DNA of 64,000 nt, from contig NZ_JAELVF020000001.1 of the NCBI RefSeq assembly GCF_018101125.2, forward strand, positions 1,221,594-1,285,593. Direction: 5' to 3'. This document shows positions 27,956-36,500 of the stretch, one piece after another. Numbering within the stretch: the stretch's first letter is position 1; every line of letters starts with the position of its first letter. The notes under the pieces are model-generated. The model searched no databases. It had not been told where the DNA came from and saw only the letters and a list, made by a program, of their open reading frames with translations. The translations under genes were made by a program, and so were the position numbers. The DNA comes from Streptomyces tardus (GTDB taxonomy: Bacteria; Actinomycetota; Actinomycetes; Streptomycetales; Streptomycetaceae).

Positions 27956-28660
27956 GTGGCTCCATCCACAGCCGTCGAGCACCGCTCCCTGGACGGCGCA
28001 GCCTTCCGGCTCTCCGGAGACCTGGACCTGACGCAGCCGGCCACCTCCGTCGTCGAGGTGGTCGCCGGCGGGCGTCTGCACGAGTTCACCTCGGGGCCGC
28101 GCAAGCTGGGGGAGTCGGTCGCCGCATCACTCGGCGTCACCGACTTCGACTCCGAACTCGCCTTCCGCGGCGGCACCCTGCGCACCGCGACCACCAGCGA
28201 GTACGACCGGCAGTCGCAACAGGTCGAGAGCCCGACGCTGGTCGTCTGGGAGGGCCGCCGGTTCAGCCTGATCACCCGGCTCTACCGCGCCCGCCTCGCC
28301 GACGTCCTCTCGCTGCTGCGCACCCTGGACATCGCCGAGCACCCGGACGGCGTCGTACTGGCCCCCGACCGCGCCGCCGGCAGCCGACTGGCGCGTCCGG
28401 CGGCCGTGGTCAAGGAGATCCCCTCCCTGGGCCTGGTCGAGGTCGCCCGGCGCACCCGTGAGCACGGCGCCCAGCTCCCGCCCTGGGAAGGCGCGTCGGT
28501 CGGCTCCGGAGAGCTCTTCCGGGACAGCCTCTCCGACGGCAGCCCCTTCTTCGTGCTCTCCGGCTCCGACCTGTGGGCCACCATCGTGCCGCTGGCCGGG
28601 GTGGACGTCGCCTCGGTGCCCCGCGCGGTGGACCGGCTCGACCTGCGGACCGCGGGGTGA
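27956..28660 (+). CDS. Unrecognised protein opening the MauE-like operon
   Basis: 234 residues, GTG start with GGGAGGAAC just upstream. No signal peptide or membrane segment and no motif I recognise; sequence is mixed alpha/beta with several short hydrophobic strands (VVLAPD, FFVLSGSDLWATIVPL). It contains no Cys, unlike the redox genes after it. Its place as first gene, eight bases before the MauE-like gene, ties it to maturation or use of the exported Cys-rich protein at 29872. It is not a MADH heavy chain, which is a larger beta-propeller. Confidence 0.8.
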   Translation: MAPSTAVEHRSLDGAAFRLSGDLDLTQPATSVVEVVAGGRLHEFTSGPRKLGESVAASLGVTDFDSELAFRGGTLRTATTSEYDRQSQQVESPTLVVWEGRRFSLITRLYRARLADVLSLLRTLDIAEHPDGVVLAPDRAAGSRLARPAAVVKEIPSLGLVEVARRTREHGAQLPPWEGASVGSGELFRDSLSDGSPFFVLSGSDLWATIVPLAGVDVASVPRAVDRLDLRTAG

Positions 28661-28667
28661 GGAACCG

Positions 28668-29357
28668 GTGACCTCCCTGCTCGGCACCGTCACCACCGCG
28701 GTGGTGCTGCTGGTGCTGCTCGCCGGATGCGCCGCACACCTCTCGCGCCCCGCCGCACTGCCGGACGCGCTGCACGCGCACGGCCTGGTGCCCGAGCGCG
28801 CGGTACGCCTCGCCGCCGTCGCGGCCACCCTGGCCGAGGGCGTGCTCGGCACCGCCCTCGTCGCGAGCCTGCTGCTCCGCCAACGCACCGCGCTCACCGC
28901 GGCGTTGGCCGCGACCGCGCTGCTCTTCGTCTGCTACGCGCTCTACACCCGGCACGCCCTGGCCACCGGCCGCGGCGGCCCCTGCGGCTGTTCGCGCACC
29001 GAGGTGCCGCTGAGCGGCTGGGTGGTCGGCCGCGCCTGGGTGTTCGCCGCGCTGGCCCTGGGCGGCGCGGTACTGGCGGCCGGCCCCGGGAACCCGCCCG
29101 AGGGCGCCGCCGAGACCGCCGTCGCCGCGCTGGTCGCGGTGACCCTCGCCGTACTGCTGTGGGTCCTGCCGGCCGCGATGGCGCAACCCGCCGCCGGCTC
29201 CGCGCCGGCCCGCCGCTCCGTGGCACCCGACCCGCACGCGCGGAACGGCGTACCGCACACACCCCACGTGCCGCACAACGCACCGCACGCGCGGAACGTG
29301 ACCACCGTGACAGCCATGCCCACCGTGAGAGGGGGACACCGCGCGTGGACTTCGTGA
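28668..29357 (+). CDS. MauE/DoxX-like redox membrane protein
   Basis: 229 residues, GTG start after GAGGAACC. Four hydrophobic segments (about 3-22, 45-65, 70-88, 120-165) and the GGPCGCSRTEVPLSGW motif near 105, where PCGC is the Cys pair that MauE-family proteins expose for disulfide relay. MauE is required, with MauD, for disulfide formation in the methylamine dehydrogenase light chain. A His/Pro/Asn-rich cytosolic tail of about 45 residues (HTPHVPHNAPHARN) is atypical. It overlaps the thioredoxin gene by 13 bases. Confidence 0.85.
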   Translation: MTSLLGTVTTAVVLLVLLAGCAAHLSRPAALPDALHAHGLVPERAVRLAAVAATLAEGVLGTALVASLLLRQRTALTAALAATALLFVCYALYTRHALATGRGGPCGCSRTEVPLSGWVVGRAWVFAALALGGAVLAAGPGNPPEGAAETAVAALVAVTLAVLLWVLPAAMAQPAAGSAPARRSVAPDPHARNGVPHTPHVPHNAPHARNVTTVTAMPTVRGGHRAWTS

Positions 29358-29872
29358 CCAGTGCCCTGCTCGTGTCCTGGGTCGCCATCGCCCTGCTCGC
29401 CCTGGTGGTGTCAGGCCTGGTGCGACAGGTGCACCAACTCTCCCGGGGCGGCGGCGCGGTGCGCACCCCGGGGCGGGTCGGCGTCGCCCCCGGCAGCCCC
29501 GCGCCGCACGCGGCGGAGCTGCTCGCCGAGGACCGGCCGACCCTGCTGCTCTTCCTCAGCCCCGACTGCCGCACCTGCGTGCGGGTGCTGGCCGAGGCGG
29601 ACCGCGTACACACCGCCGCCGACCCTGCGGACGGGACCGGCGGCCCCGCCGTACGCGCCGTCTACGCCGACGAGGCCGCCGCCGCAACGCACTCGGTGCC
29701 CGTCCTCGACCACCGACCCGACCTGTTCACCGCGTACGACGCGATCGCCACGCCCTTCGCCGTACTGGTCGCCGCCGGCGGCCGGGTCGTGCGCTCCGAA
29801 CCGCTCGGCGCCCCCGAGGCGTTGCACGATCTGCTCGCCGAACTTCCCGCCAGCCAGCCGAGGAGCGCGTGA
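29345..29872 (+). CDS. MauD-like membrane-anchored thioredoxin-fold protein
   Basis: 175 residues, GTG start with AGAGGGGGA upstream. One N-terminal membrane anchor (SALLVSWVAIALLALVVSGL) is followed by a thioredoxin fold with LLLFLSPDCRTCVRVL (active site CRTC near 80) and a cis-Pro strand IATPFAVLVAAGG. This is the MauD/TlpA arrangement: a disulfide catalyst outside the membrane. It overlaps both neighbours and, with the MauE-like protein, probably oxidises or isomerises the 12-Cys protein encoded next. Confidence 0.88.
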   Translation: MDFVTSALLVSWVAIALLALVVSGLVRQVHQLSRGGGAVRTPGRVGVAPGSPAPHAAELLAEDRPTLLLFLSPDCRTCVRVLAEADRVHTAADPADGTGGPAVRAVYADEAAAATHSVPVLDHRPDLFTAYDAIATPFAVLVAAGGRVVRSEPLGAPEALHDLLAELPASQPRSA

Positions 29873-30789
29873 TGCCCCACCTGGACGACGTCCCCATGCT
29901 CCGCCGCTCCGACAGCTCGGACCGGCCGGTCCGACGGCGCACCACGGGCCTGCCGCGCTTCGTGCTCTCCCGGCGCACCGCGCTCCAGGCGGCGACCGCG
30001 GTCGGCTTCGCCTCGCTCGGCGTCTTCTCGGTGGCCCGCGAGGCGTACGCCGACGGGTACGACATCTGGACCGGCGACTGCCCCTCGTACGCCTCCGACC
30101 ACGACTGCTCCCCCGGCTGCGGGCCGAGCACCGTGCACGCCGCCGCCTGCGAGACCTCCGGCGAGCACGAGGGCTTCCACCGCAACGACGGCACCACCTG
30201 GACCCTGCGCCCCAACCAGTGCTACTCCGGCACGTACGACGGCTGGCTGTGGCGCTTCACCGGCGCCTGCGGTGCCTGCGCGTGCGGCATCGAACGCCGC
30301 TGCCACGACGGCTACTTCAACTCCGGTTCGGGCTGGGTCCGTTCGATCTGCCGCTGGACCACCGACTGCGGCTGCGAGGGCACCGTCACCTGGCCGACGC
30401 TCAAGTCCGGCGTCAGGGGCCCCGACGTGCACACCGCCCAACACCTGCTCACCCACCACCAGTTCGCCCTCGAGGCGGACGGCATCTTCGGCCCCGACAC
30501 CGAGGCGGCGGTCAAGCAGTTCCAGACGTCCGTCGACCTGGAGGCCGGCGGCACCGTCGACCCCGTGACCTGGCCCCATCTGGTGGTCACGGTCAAGGAG
30601 GGCGACAACAGCCAGGCGGTGCACGCCGCGCAGCGCCAGTGCGTCAAGCACGGCCATCCCATCGAGGTGGACGGTGCCTTCGGGCCGCTGACCACCACCG
30701 CGGTGCGCGAGTTGCAGAAGAACGCGGGCCTCACCCAGGACGGCATCGTCGGCCAGCAGACCTGGCGCGCCCTGGTCGGCGGCGCGTAA
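29872..30789 (+). CDS. Tat-exported 12-Cys MADH-light-chain-like domain fused to two peptidoglycan-binding domains
   Basis: 305 residues. A twin-arginine signal (LSRRTALQAATAVGF, about 33-47) ends near ADGYDIW. The next roughly 110 residues hold exactly 12 Cys, the number in methylamine dehydrogenase light chain, with local resemblance in WTLRPNQCYSGTYDGWLW and ACGACACG to MauA text (W....CY...D then a CxC-rich segment); several Trp could serve as a tryptophan-derived cofactor. Then come two PG_binding_1 repeats (about 175-232 and 235-305), each with VRGPDVHTAQ / DNSQAVHAAQ and DGIFGPDTEAAV / DGAFGPLTTTAV. The upstream MauE/MauD pair supports an oxidised, exported, cell-wall-anchored redox protein. 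No heavy chain or MauG is present. Confidence 0.78.
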   Translation: MPHLDDVPMLRRSDSSDRPVRRRTTGLPRFVLSRRTALQAATAVGFASLGVFSVAREAYADGYDIWTGDCPSYASDHDCSPGCGPSTVHAAACETSGEHEGFHRNDGTTWTLRPNQCYSGTYDGWLWRFTGACGACACGIERRCHDGYFNSGSGWVRSICRWTTDCGCEGTVTWPTLKSGVRGPDVHTAQHLLTHHQFALEADGIFGPDTEAAVKQFQTSVDLEAGGTVDPVTWPHLVVTVKEGDNSQAVHAAQRQCVKHGHPIEVDGAFGPLTTTAVRELQKNAGLTQDGIVGQQTWRALVGGA

Positions 30790-30832
30790 CCGCACGACAC
30801 CGGGCGACTGACAGCGACGCGGAGGGAGGGGC

Positions 30833-31000
30833 ATGAGCGGGACGACGGGTCGCGAACGCGCGCGCGGTCGGCTCACCGACCCCGCGATACCCGTGCTCGC
30901 ACTGGTCTGCGCCGCGGTCGCCGCCTCCTGGTACGCACCCGTCCTCACCTGGGCGGTGCTCGGCGGCCTCGCGGGCTACTCGCTCTCCGGCTCCGTTTGA
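30833..31000 (+). CDS. Small membrane-protein frame ending at UGA (N-terminal part of a candidate selenoprotein)
   Basis: 55 residues from ATG 30833, with an excellent ribosome site (GGAGGGAGG) upstream. The product has a basic N-terminus and a hydrophobic stretch from about 18 to 52 (ALVCAAVAASWYAP, LGGLAGYSLSGSV), one or two membrane helices, then TGA at 30998. The same frame continues open after that TGA through 31582, where codon bias again looks strongly coding, so the two parts may be one 249-residue protein with selenocysteine at position 56. If the UGA is a true stop, this is a short membrane peptide of unknown function in the MauE/thioredoxin operon. Confidence 0.6.
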   Translation: MSGTTGRERARGRLTDPAIPVLALVCAAVAASWYAPVLTWAVLGGLAGYSLSGSV

Positions 31001-31043
31001 ACGCGCAACAGCGCACATGCGCTTGCCTCGCCAGGTTGGCGGG
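30998..31043 (+). promoter_or_regulatory. Candidate SECIS: in-frame UGA with downstream GGU-loop hairpin
   Basis: After the UGA at 30998-31000, a stem at 31027-31043 pairs CTCGCCA with TGGCGGG around the loop GGT (or AGGTT if the last A-T is open). The apex starts about 32 bases after the UGA, inside the range used for bacterial SECIS elements, and the AGGT apex recalls the GGU loop of E. coli fdhF. A second small stem, AGCGC/GCGCT with loop ACAT, lies at 31010-31023. The segment shows relaxed third-position GC, as expected for overlapping RNA constraint or for non-coding DNA. Confidence 0.35.
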
Positions 31044-31087
31044 CCGTACATCGACAGACCACCGTCCTCGGGGTCTTCTCCACCGGG

Positions 31088-31582
31088 TTGCTGCTCGGCG
31101 CTCTGCTGTCCGCGTCCGTGCTCTGGCTGCTCTCCGGCCTGCTGAGCCCGCTCCCGGACACCTGGACGCTGCCCCTGACCGTCGCCGCGGCGACGGCCGG
31201 AGTCGCCCGGGACGCCGGCGTGCTGCGGTTCCCCCTGCCGCAGAACTCGCGCCAGGTCCCGCAGGACGTGCTCCAGCGCGATCTGGTGCGCGGCGCGCTG
31301 CAGTTCGGCTTCGAGATGGGCACCGGCGTACGCACGTACGTGTCGGCGACCCTGCCGTACGTACTGGCCCTGGGGGTGCTGCTCGCCGGTGAGGCGCAAC
31401 CGGCGCTGGCGGCCGGCGTCGGCTTCGCCCTCGGCCGGGCGGCCACGCCGGTGCTGCGGTACTCGGCCGGGACCGGCGAGGAGTGGGACGACCGACTCCA
31501 GGACCGGCTCCCGCTGTTGAAGGTCGGCGGCGGCACCGTCCTGGCCCTCGCCCTCCTCGCCCTCACCCTCCGCACCACCTAG
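31088..31582 (+). CDS. Membrane protein of unknown family (C-terminal part of the candidate selenoprotein)
   Basis: Listed from a TTG at 31088 (164 residues), but the frame is open from 31001, directly after the UGA, and coding-like codons begin near 31057, upstream of any ATG, GTG or TTG. No ribosome-binding site precedes the TTG. Three to four hydrophobic segments (LLLGALLSASVLWLLSGL, LPYVLALGVLLAG, LALALLALTL) surround a central polar domain (RFPLPQNSRQVPQDV, FGFEMGTGVRTYV). I do not recognise the family. The missing independent start supports a read-through or selenocysteine product; a promoter-like patch at 31036-31060 supports a separate gene. Confidence 0.65.
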   Translation: MLLGALLSASVLWLLSGLLSPLPDTWTLPLTVAAATAGVARDAGVLRFPLPQNSRQVPQDVLQRDLVRGALQFGFEMGTGVRTYVSATLPYVLALGVLLAGEAQPALAAGVGFALGRAATPVLRYSAGTGEEWDDRLQDRLPLLKVGGGTVLALALLALTLRTT

Positions 31583-31687
31583 CGACCCCACCACCAGAGC
31601 TCCGCGGCGGTGGCTCCTCGGCGGGAGGGGGCCCGCAGGCCCGGGGCACCCCGCGCGGCCGGGGCCCGACTGCCGTGCGCGGCGGGG

Positions 31688-32440
31688 TCAGATGAGGCCG
31701 TCGCGGAGGGCGCGGGCGACCGCGTGGGCCCGGTTGCGGGCCTGGAGCCGCGACATCACCTCGTAGATGATGTTCTTCACCGTGTGCTCCGAGCAGCTGA
31801 GCAACTCGGCGATGTCGGCGTTGCCGTGGCCCTCCGCCATCAGCCGCAGGACGAGGACCTGCCGGGCGGTCAGGGTCGGCCGCACTCCGCCCCAGGGCGC
31901 CTTCTCCGACTGCTGCGTACGGTCGGTACGGGCCGGGCGTCCTTCCCTGGTCAGCAGGTGCGAGAGCATCGGGTACGGGATGCTCGGCAGCAGGTTGCCG
32001 GCCCGGCGGACGGCGTCCCGCAGGCCCTCGGCGGTGAGGTCGGCGTTGCGCAGCACCACGGCGCCCACCCGCAGGGCCTGCCGCAGACTGGTCCTGGTGA
32101 CGGTGTCGCAGATCAGCAGCAGCGGCCCCACATCGGTGAGTCGGCGAAGTTCCCGCTCCGCGTCGTCGGCCACGAGCACGGTGACGGTGCCGCTGCGGAC
32201 GCCGGTGGCGGGGGCGGTGCAGGTGGTGGAGGCGGCGGCTCTGAGGCCCGTGCCGGTGGCGCGGCGGGCCGGTTCCGGGCCCGACTCGCAGTGCAGTCCG
32301 GCCCGGCGCAGCAGCGTCCGCACCCGTACCGCCTCGCGGTCCGGGCGGGGCGGCACAAGGCGAACCGACGGCAGCACGGCGGCAGTTGAGGGCGCGACGG
32401 TCGGCGCGACGGTCATCGGGGGCGGGGCCAGGGTGCTCAC
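31688..32440 (-). CDS. LuxR/NarL-type transcriptional regulator with degenerate receiver
   Basis: 250 residues from GTG 32440, which overlaps the upstream regulator stop. The C-terminal helix-turn-helix is clear: LTARQVLVLRLMAEGHGNAD, LLSCSEHTVKNIIYEVM, RNRAHAVARALRDGLI. The N-terminal 110 residues resemble a receiver fold without its phospho-acceptor Asp, and begin with a Val/Thr/Pro-rich tail. Such orphan proteins often act on antibiotic clusters. A much longer in-frame extension to 34174 runs through antisense lanM and is rejected. It is paired with the similar regulator at 32437-33036. Confidence 0.85.
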   Translation of the reverse strand: MSTLAPPPMTVAPTVAPSTAAVLPSVRLVPPRPDREAVRVRTLLRRAGLHCESGPEPARRATGTGLRAAASTTCTAPATGVRSGTVTVLVADDAERELRRLTDVGPLLLICDTVTRTSLRQALRVGAVVLRNADLTAEGLRDAVRRAGNLLPSIPYPMLSHLLTREGRPARTDRTQQSEKAPWGGVRPTLTARQVLVLRLMAEGHGNADIAELLSCSEHTVKNIIYEVMSRLQARNRAHAVARALRDGLI

Positions 32441-33036
32441 AGCAGACCTGCCCGAAGGGCGAAGGCCACCGCGTGCGCGCGGTTGCGCAGCCGGAAGCGC
32501 TGGGTGATGTCGTGCATGACGCTGGTCACCGTGCGGGGCGAGTAGGCGAGTTGGTGGGCTATCTCCGAGGTCTCGTGACCGTCCGCGACCAGCTGGAGCA
32601 CTGAACGCTCGCGCTCGGTGAGGGAGTTGCCCGCCCAGCCGGTGGCCGCGCCCGTACGGTCCAGCACCGCCTCCAGCAGGTCGGGCGGCAGGGTGCACTC
32701 GTCCCGGGCCGCGGCCAGTACCGCGTGCGAGAGGCGAGTGGCGTCGGCTTCGCGGCGCAGCAGCAGCCCGCGGGCGCCGGCGGCGAGGGCGTGCAGCGCG
32801 TCGCCCGAGGCCAGCGCACCGGCCAGCAGAACCACCGCGGGGCCCTGCCGCAGCGCCCGGGTGGTGCGCACCATGTCCAGCTCCGAGGGGCCGAGCCGGT
32901 CCACGGTGAGCACCACCACCCGGGCCTCGTCCGGCTCGCTGACGGTGAGGTCCGCGCAGTTGACGAGGGTGCTGCGAGTGCCGGCCTCCAGCACGGGGTC
33001 GAGTGCGGTCACGCTGACCGGTACGGGTGCACCCAT
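32437..33036 (-). CDS. LuxR/NarL-type regulator with atypical receiver
   Basis: 199 residues from ATG 33036 with CAAGGAGAG upstream. The receiver-like part has VVVLTVDRLG where VVLLDxxMP is usual, so the phosphorylated Asp position appears to be Thr; LLAGALASGDALHALAAGARGLLLR fits the last receiver strands. The C-terminus has LTERERSVLQLVADGHETSE and SPRTVTSVMHDI, a GerE/LuxR DNA-binding domain. Both tandem regulators end in RNRAHAVA-ALR-GL, pointing to duplication. It is divergent from lanM across a 488-bp gap containing a palindrome, so it probably controls lanM. Confidence 0.88.
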   Translation of the reverse strand: MGAPVPVSVTALDPVLEAGTRSTLVNCADLTVSEPDEARVVVLTVDRLGPSELDMVRTTRALRQGPAVVLLAGALASGDALHALAAGARGLLLRREADATRLSHAVLAAARDECTLPPDLLEAVLDRTGAATGWAGNSLTERERSVLQLVADGHETSEIAHQLAYSPRTVTSVMHDITQRFRLRNRAHAVAFALRAGLL

Positions 33037-33524
33037 CTGCCTCTCCTTGGTGTCGGTCGTTCCCGCCGCGAACGTCCGGGCGGGGTCGGGCTGTTGTCCT
33101 GGGGCAGACACTCCCCCGGTCCGCCGGGAGCGGGCATCGGTAGTCGTTCCCCACCTTTGCCCGCCGGCCACGGCGCCGGTGGGGCCGGGGTGCGGTCCGG
33201 TCGCGGCAGGCCCGCGCGTACGGGGCCGGGGTGGGCGGGGCGGGTCGGGTCTGCGGGCCGACTCCCGCGACGCGCACGGCCGCGTACGGGTCAACGGGAC
33301 GCGCACGGCGGCCGGTTGACCACCCACACGTACGGCTCCCCCCATGCCCCGCCGGGCTCCGAGGACGGTGGCGCGCACCCCCACCGACCAGCATGTTCGC
33401 CGCTCGACCGGCTTCCGGGCACGGGCCCGTTCCCCCATGTCCGCCCCGGCGGGCACGGGGTCCGCGCACAATGTGGGGGCTGCTCCCCCATGTGGGGGGC
33501 GGGGAGGTCTGCGACCTTCGTAGT
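33037..33524. other. Divergent regulatory region between the LuxR pair and lanM
   Basis: 488 bp with no convincing gene. Towards lanM it holds TTGACC at 33316 and three occurrences of CCCCCATG-like text (around 33339, 33431 and 33485), the last forming a palindrome. It should contain promoters for both directions. Confidence 0.6.
33474..33498. promoter_or_regulatory. Palindromic operator-like element upstream of lanM
   Basis: TGGGGG (33474-33479), CCCCCA (33485-33490) and TGGGGG (33493-33498) make two overlapping inverted repeats, spaced 5 and 2 bases, ending 26 bases before the lanM GTG. CCCCCATGT also occurs at 33432. A dimeric regulator such as the LuxR proteins alongside could bind here; alternatively it could fold as a leader hairpin. 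Confidence 0.4.
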
Positions 33525-36500
33525 GTGATCGAAACAGCCAGCCTCCAGCTTCCGCAGAGCGCCGGCCTACCGCTTGCCTGGTGGGCCCGGGCGCTGTCCC
33601 TCGCCGAACGGCTCGCCGCGCCCAACCCGCCGCAGCCGGCCGGTGTATCGACCGGCCCGGCGCCGTGGGAAGCCGGCGACGCGGAGGGCTTCGCGGCCCG
33701 GCTGGCCCACCTGGAGGTGGACACCGCCGCAGCCCGGGCGCTGACCGAGGAGGCTCCCGAGCGGCTGGCTGCCCGAGCGGCCAAGCCGATGTGGGCGGAG
33801 TACGCGGAGCTGGCACTCGACGCAGTGGACCGCCTTCCCGGCGCCGACGACACCGGCACCGCCGGAGTGTTCGCCGCCGAGCGGGCCGAAAGCGCCGAGG
33901 GGGCCGGGGCCGTCGAGGGGCCCGAGGTCTTCGCACCCGTGGTCCGGCCGTTCACGACCCTGGCAGCCAACCGGCTCGACGTCGCGCTGGAGGGCCTTCC
34001 CGCAGCCGAACAGGACGTGTGGCGGCGGGCGTTCGAGCAGCGGCTCGTACACCGGCTGGTGCGGCTCGCCGGCCGCACCCTGGTCCTGGAACTGGACGCC
34101 GCCCGCCGCGCCGGGCGCCTGGCCGGCGCCGACTCGCGCCGGCGGTTCCGCTCCTTCGTCGAGGAGCTGCGCACCGGGGAGGGCCTCGGCCGGCTGCTGG
34201 CCCGCTACCCCGTGCTGGCCCGCATGCTCGCCCAGACCTCGCTGGACGCGGCGGAGGCCACCGCCGAACTGGTGCTGCGCTTCCGGGCCGACCGGGACGC
34301 GCTGGTCGCGGAGCTGCTCGACGGCCGCGACCCGGGCGCGCTGCTCGGCGTCGACCTGGGGCAGGGCGATCCGCACCAGGGCGGTCGTTCGGTCGCGATC
34401 CTGGCCTTCGCGGACGGCGCGCGCCTGGTCTACAAGCCGCGCCCACTGTCCCAGCACGCGCTGCTGGACGAACTGGCCGCGTGGTTCGGGACCAAGGCCC
34501 CCGGAGTACGGCCGCGCACCCCGCGCACAGTGCGCCGGCAGGGCTACGGCTGGCTGGAGTTCGTGGCCCACCGCTGGTGCCGCTCGCTGGGCGAGGCCGC
34601 GGCCTTCTACCGCCGCCAGGGCGCGCTGCTGGCACTGCTGTACGCGCTGGACGGCGCCGACATGCACTACGAGAACCTCATCGCCTGCGGTGACCAGCCG
34701 GTCCTGGTCGACGCCGAAACACTGCTGCACACCGGGCTTCCGGAGCCGAACACGGCCGGCGCCGACCCGGCGGGCGAGGCACTGCGCGCCTCGGTGCACC
34801 GCACCTGCCTCCTGCCGCACCTGCTCATCGGCGAGCAGGGCGCGCTGGACATCTCCGCGCTCGGCCGGTCCGCCGACGGCACCTTCCCCAGCGAGGGGCT
34901 CAACTGGCAGGACTGCGGCACCGATGTGATGCGGGTGGTCCGCGGCCCGGTGCTGAGCCCGGCCGCACAGAACCACCCGCTGCCCGAGGACCGGCCGCTG
35001 GGCCGCGCCGACCACCGGGCCGTACTGCTGGAGGGCTTCCGCACCGGGTACGCCGCCATCGCGGAGCACCGCGCCGAACTGGAGGCACCGGACGGGCCGT
35101 TGCTGACCTGGGCGGACTCGCCCGCCCGGCTGATCGCCCGCCCGACCCGGCTGTACGCCACCCTGCTGGAGGAGTCCACCCACCCCTCCCTGCTGGGCGA
35201 CGCCCTCGCCCGCGACAGCGTCTTCTCCGTCCTGTGGTCCGAGTCCCTGGCGGACGGCGCCCGCCGCCGGCTCATCGAGCAGGAGACGGCCGACATGTGG
35301 CGCGGCGACGTACCTCTCTTCGTCCACCGTCCCTCCGGCACCGGAGTGCGGTCGGCCGACGGCACCTGGCTGCCGGATCTGCTGCCGGTGGCCGCGCTGA
35401 CCGCGGTACGGCGCAAACTGGCCCGGCTGGACGAGGTCGACTGCCTGGACCAGGAGTGGATCGTCCGCGCCACGCTCGCCGCGGGCAGCGCCGGGTTCCC
35501 CGGCGCCCGTCCCCGCTCGGAGCTGGCGGTCGTCCCGGTACCGACGGCGGGCGCCGCCCCCTCGCGGCTGCTGGCCGCCGCGGCCGGTATCGCCGACGAG
35601 ATCGCCGCCCGCGCCGTCCGCGCCGGAGGCCGGGCCAACTGGCTGGGCCTGGAACAGGTTTCGGGGCCGCACTGGGCGGTGCTCCCGATGGGCGCCGGAC
35701 TGGCACAGGGCTACTGCGGCGTCGCGCTCTTCCTGGCCCAGCTCAATTCCCTTGCCGGCCCCGGCCGTTACGGCACCCTCGCACAGGAGTCGGTACGGCC
35801 GCTGGCGCCGCTGCTGCGGGCCCTGGCAGCCGAACCCGAGCTGGCCGCCCCCGTCGGCCCCGGCGCCTACCACGGTCTGGGCGGCGTGGTGCACGCCCTG
35901 CTCCGGCTCTCCCGGCTGACCGACGAACGGCTCCTGGACTCCCTCCCGGACGCGCTCACCGCACTGGAGCACGCCGTGCGGCACTGCCCCGAACCGGGTC
36001 TGGCGAGCGGCAACACCGGCGCGCTGACGGCCGCCGTCAGCGCCCACCGGGTGACCGGTGACGCGCGGGCCCTGCTCCTCGCCGACCGGCTGGCCGACGC
36101 CCTGACCGCCCAGCTGTCCGGACCGGAGCAGCGCGGCGCCCTCGGCACCGGCTTCGCGGAGGGCGCCGCCGGCATCGGCTGGGCGCTGCTGCGGTACGCC
36201 GAGCTGCGGCCCGAGCGCGCCCGGCCGCACACCGCCGTCGCGCACGCACTGCTCCGGCAGGCCGCCCGCGAGACCGGGCCCGGCACCACCCTCGACCTCT
36301 CCTGGACGAACGGGATCGCCGGCATCACCGCCGCCGCCGCGGCGCTGCCCGGTGCGCCGTCCGACAGCCGCGTCGAGCGGCTCGCGGAGTGCGGGGCGTC
36401 CTTCGACCTCAGCCTCGGCCACGGCACGCTGGGGCAGTTGGAGGCCCTGGCGGTGCTGGCCGGTCCCGGTGGCCGGGACGAGGAACTGACCGCCCGGGCC

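Noticed and set aside
31017..31150. ATG-started short frame (MRLPRQVGG...) in another frame after the UGA at 30998
   Set aside because: It overlaps the hairpin, becomes Cys/Pro-rich and stops quickly; the frame in phase with 30833 has the coding bias.
32441..34174. Upstream extension of the LuxR regulator frame on the - strand
   Set aside because: It runs antisense to the second regulator and lanM and has no family features; the GTG at 32440 is coupled to the upstream gene.
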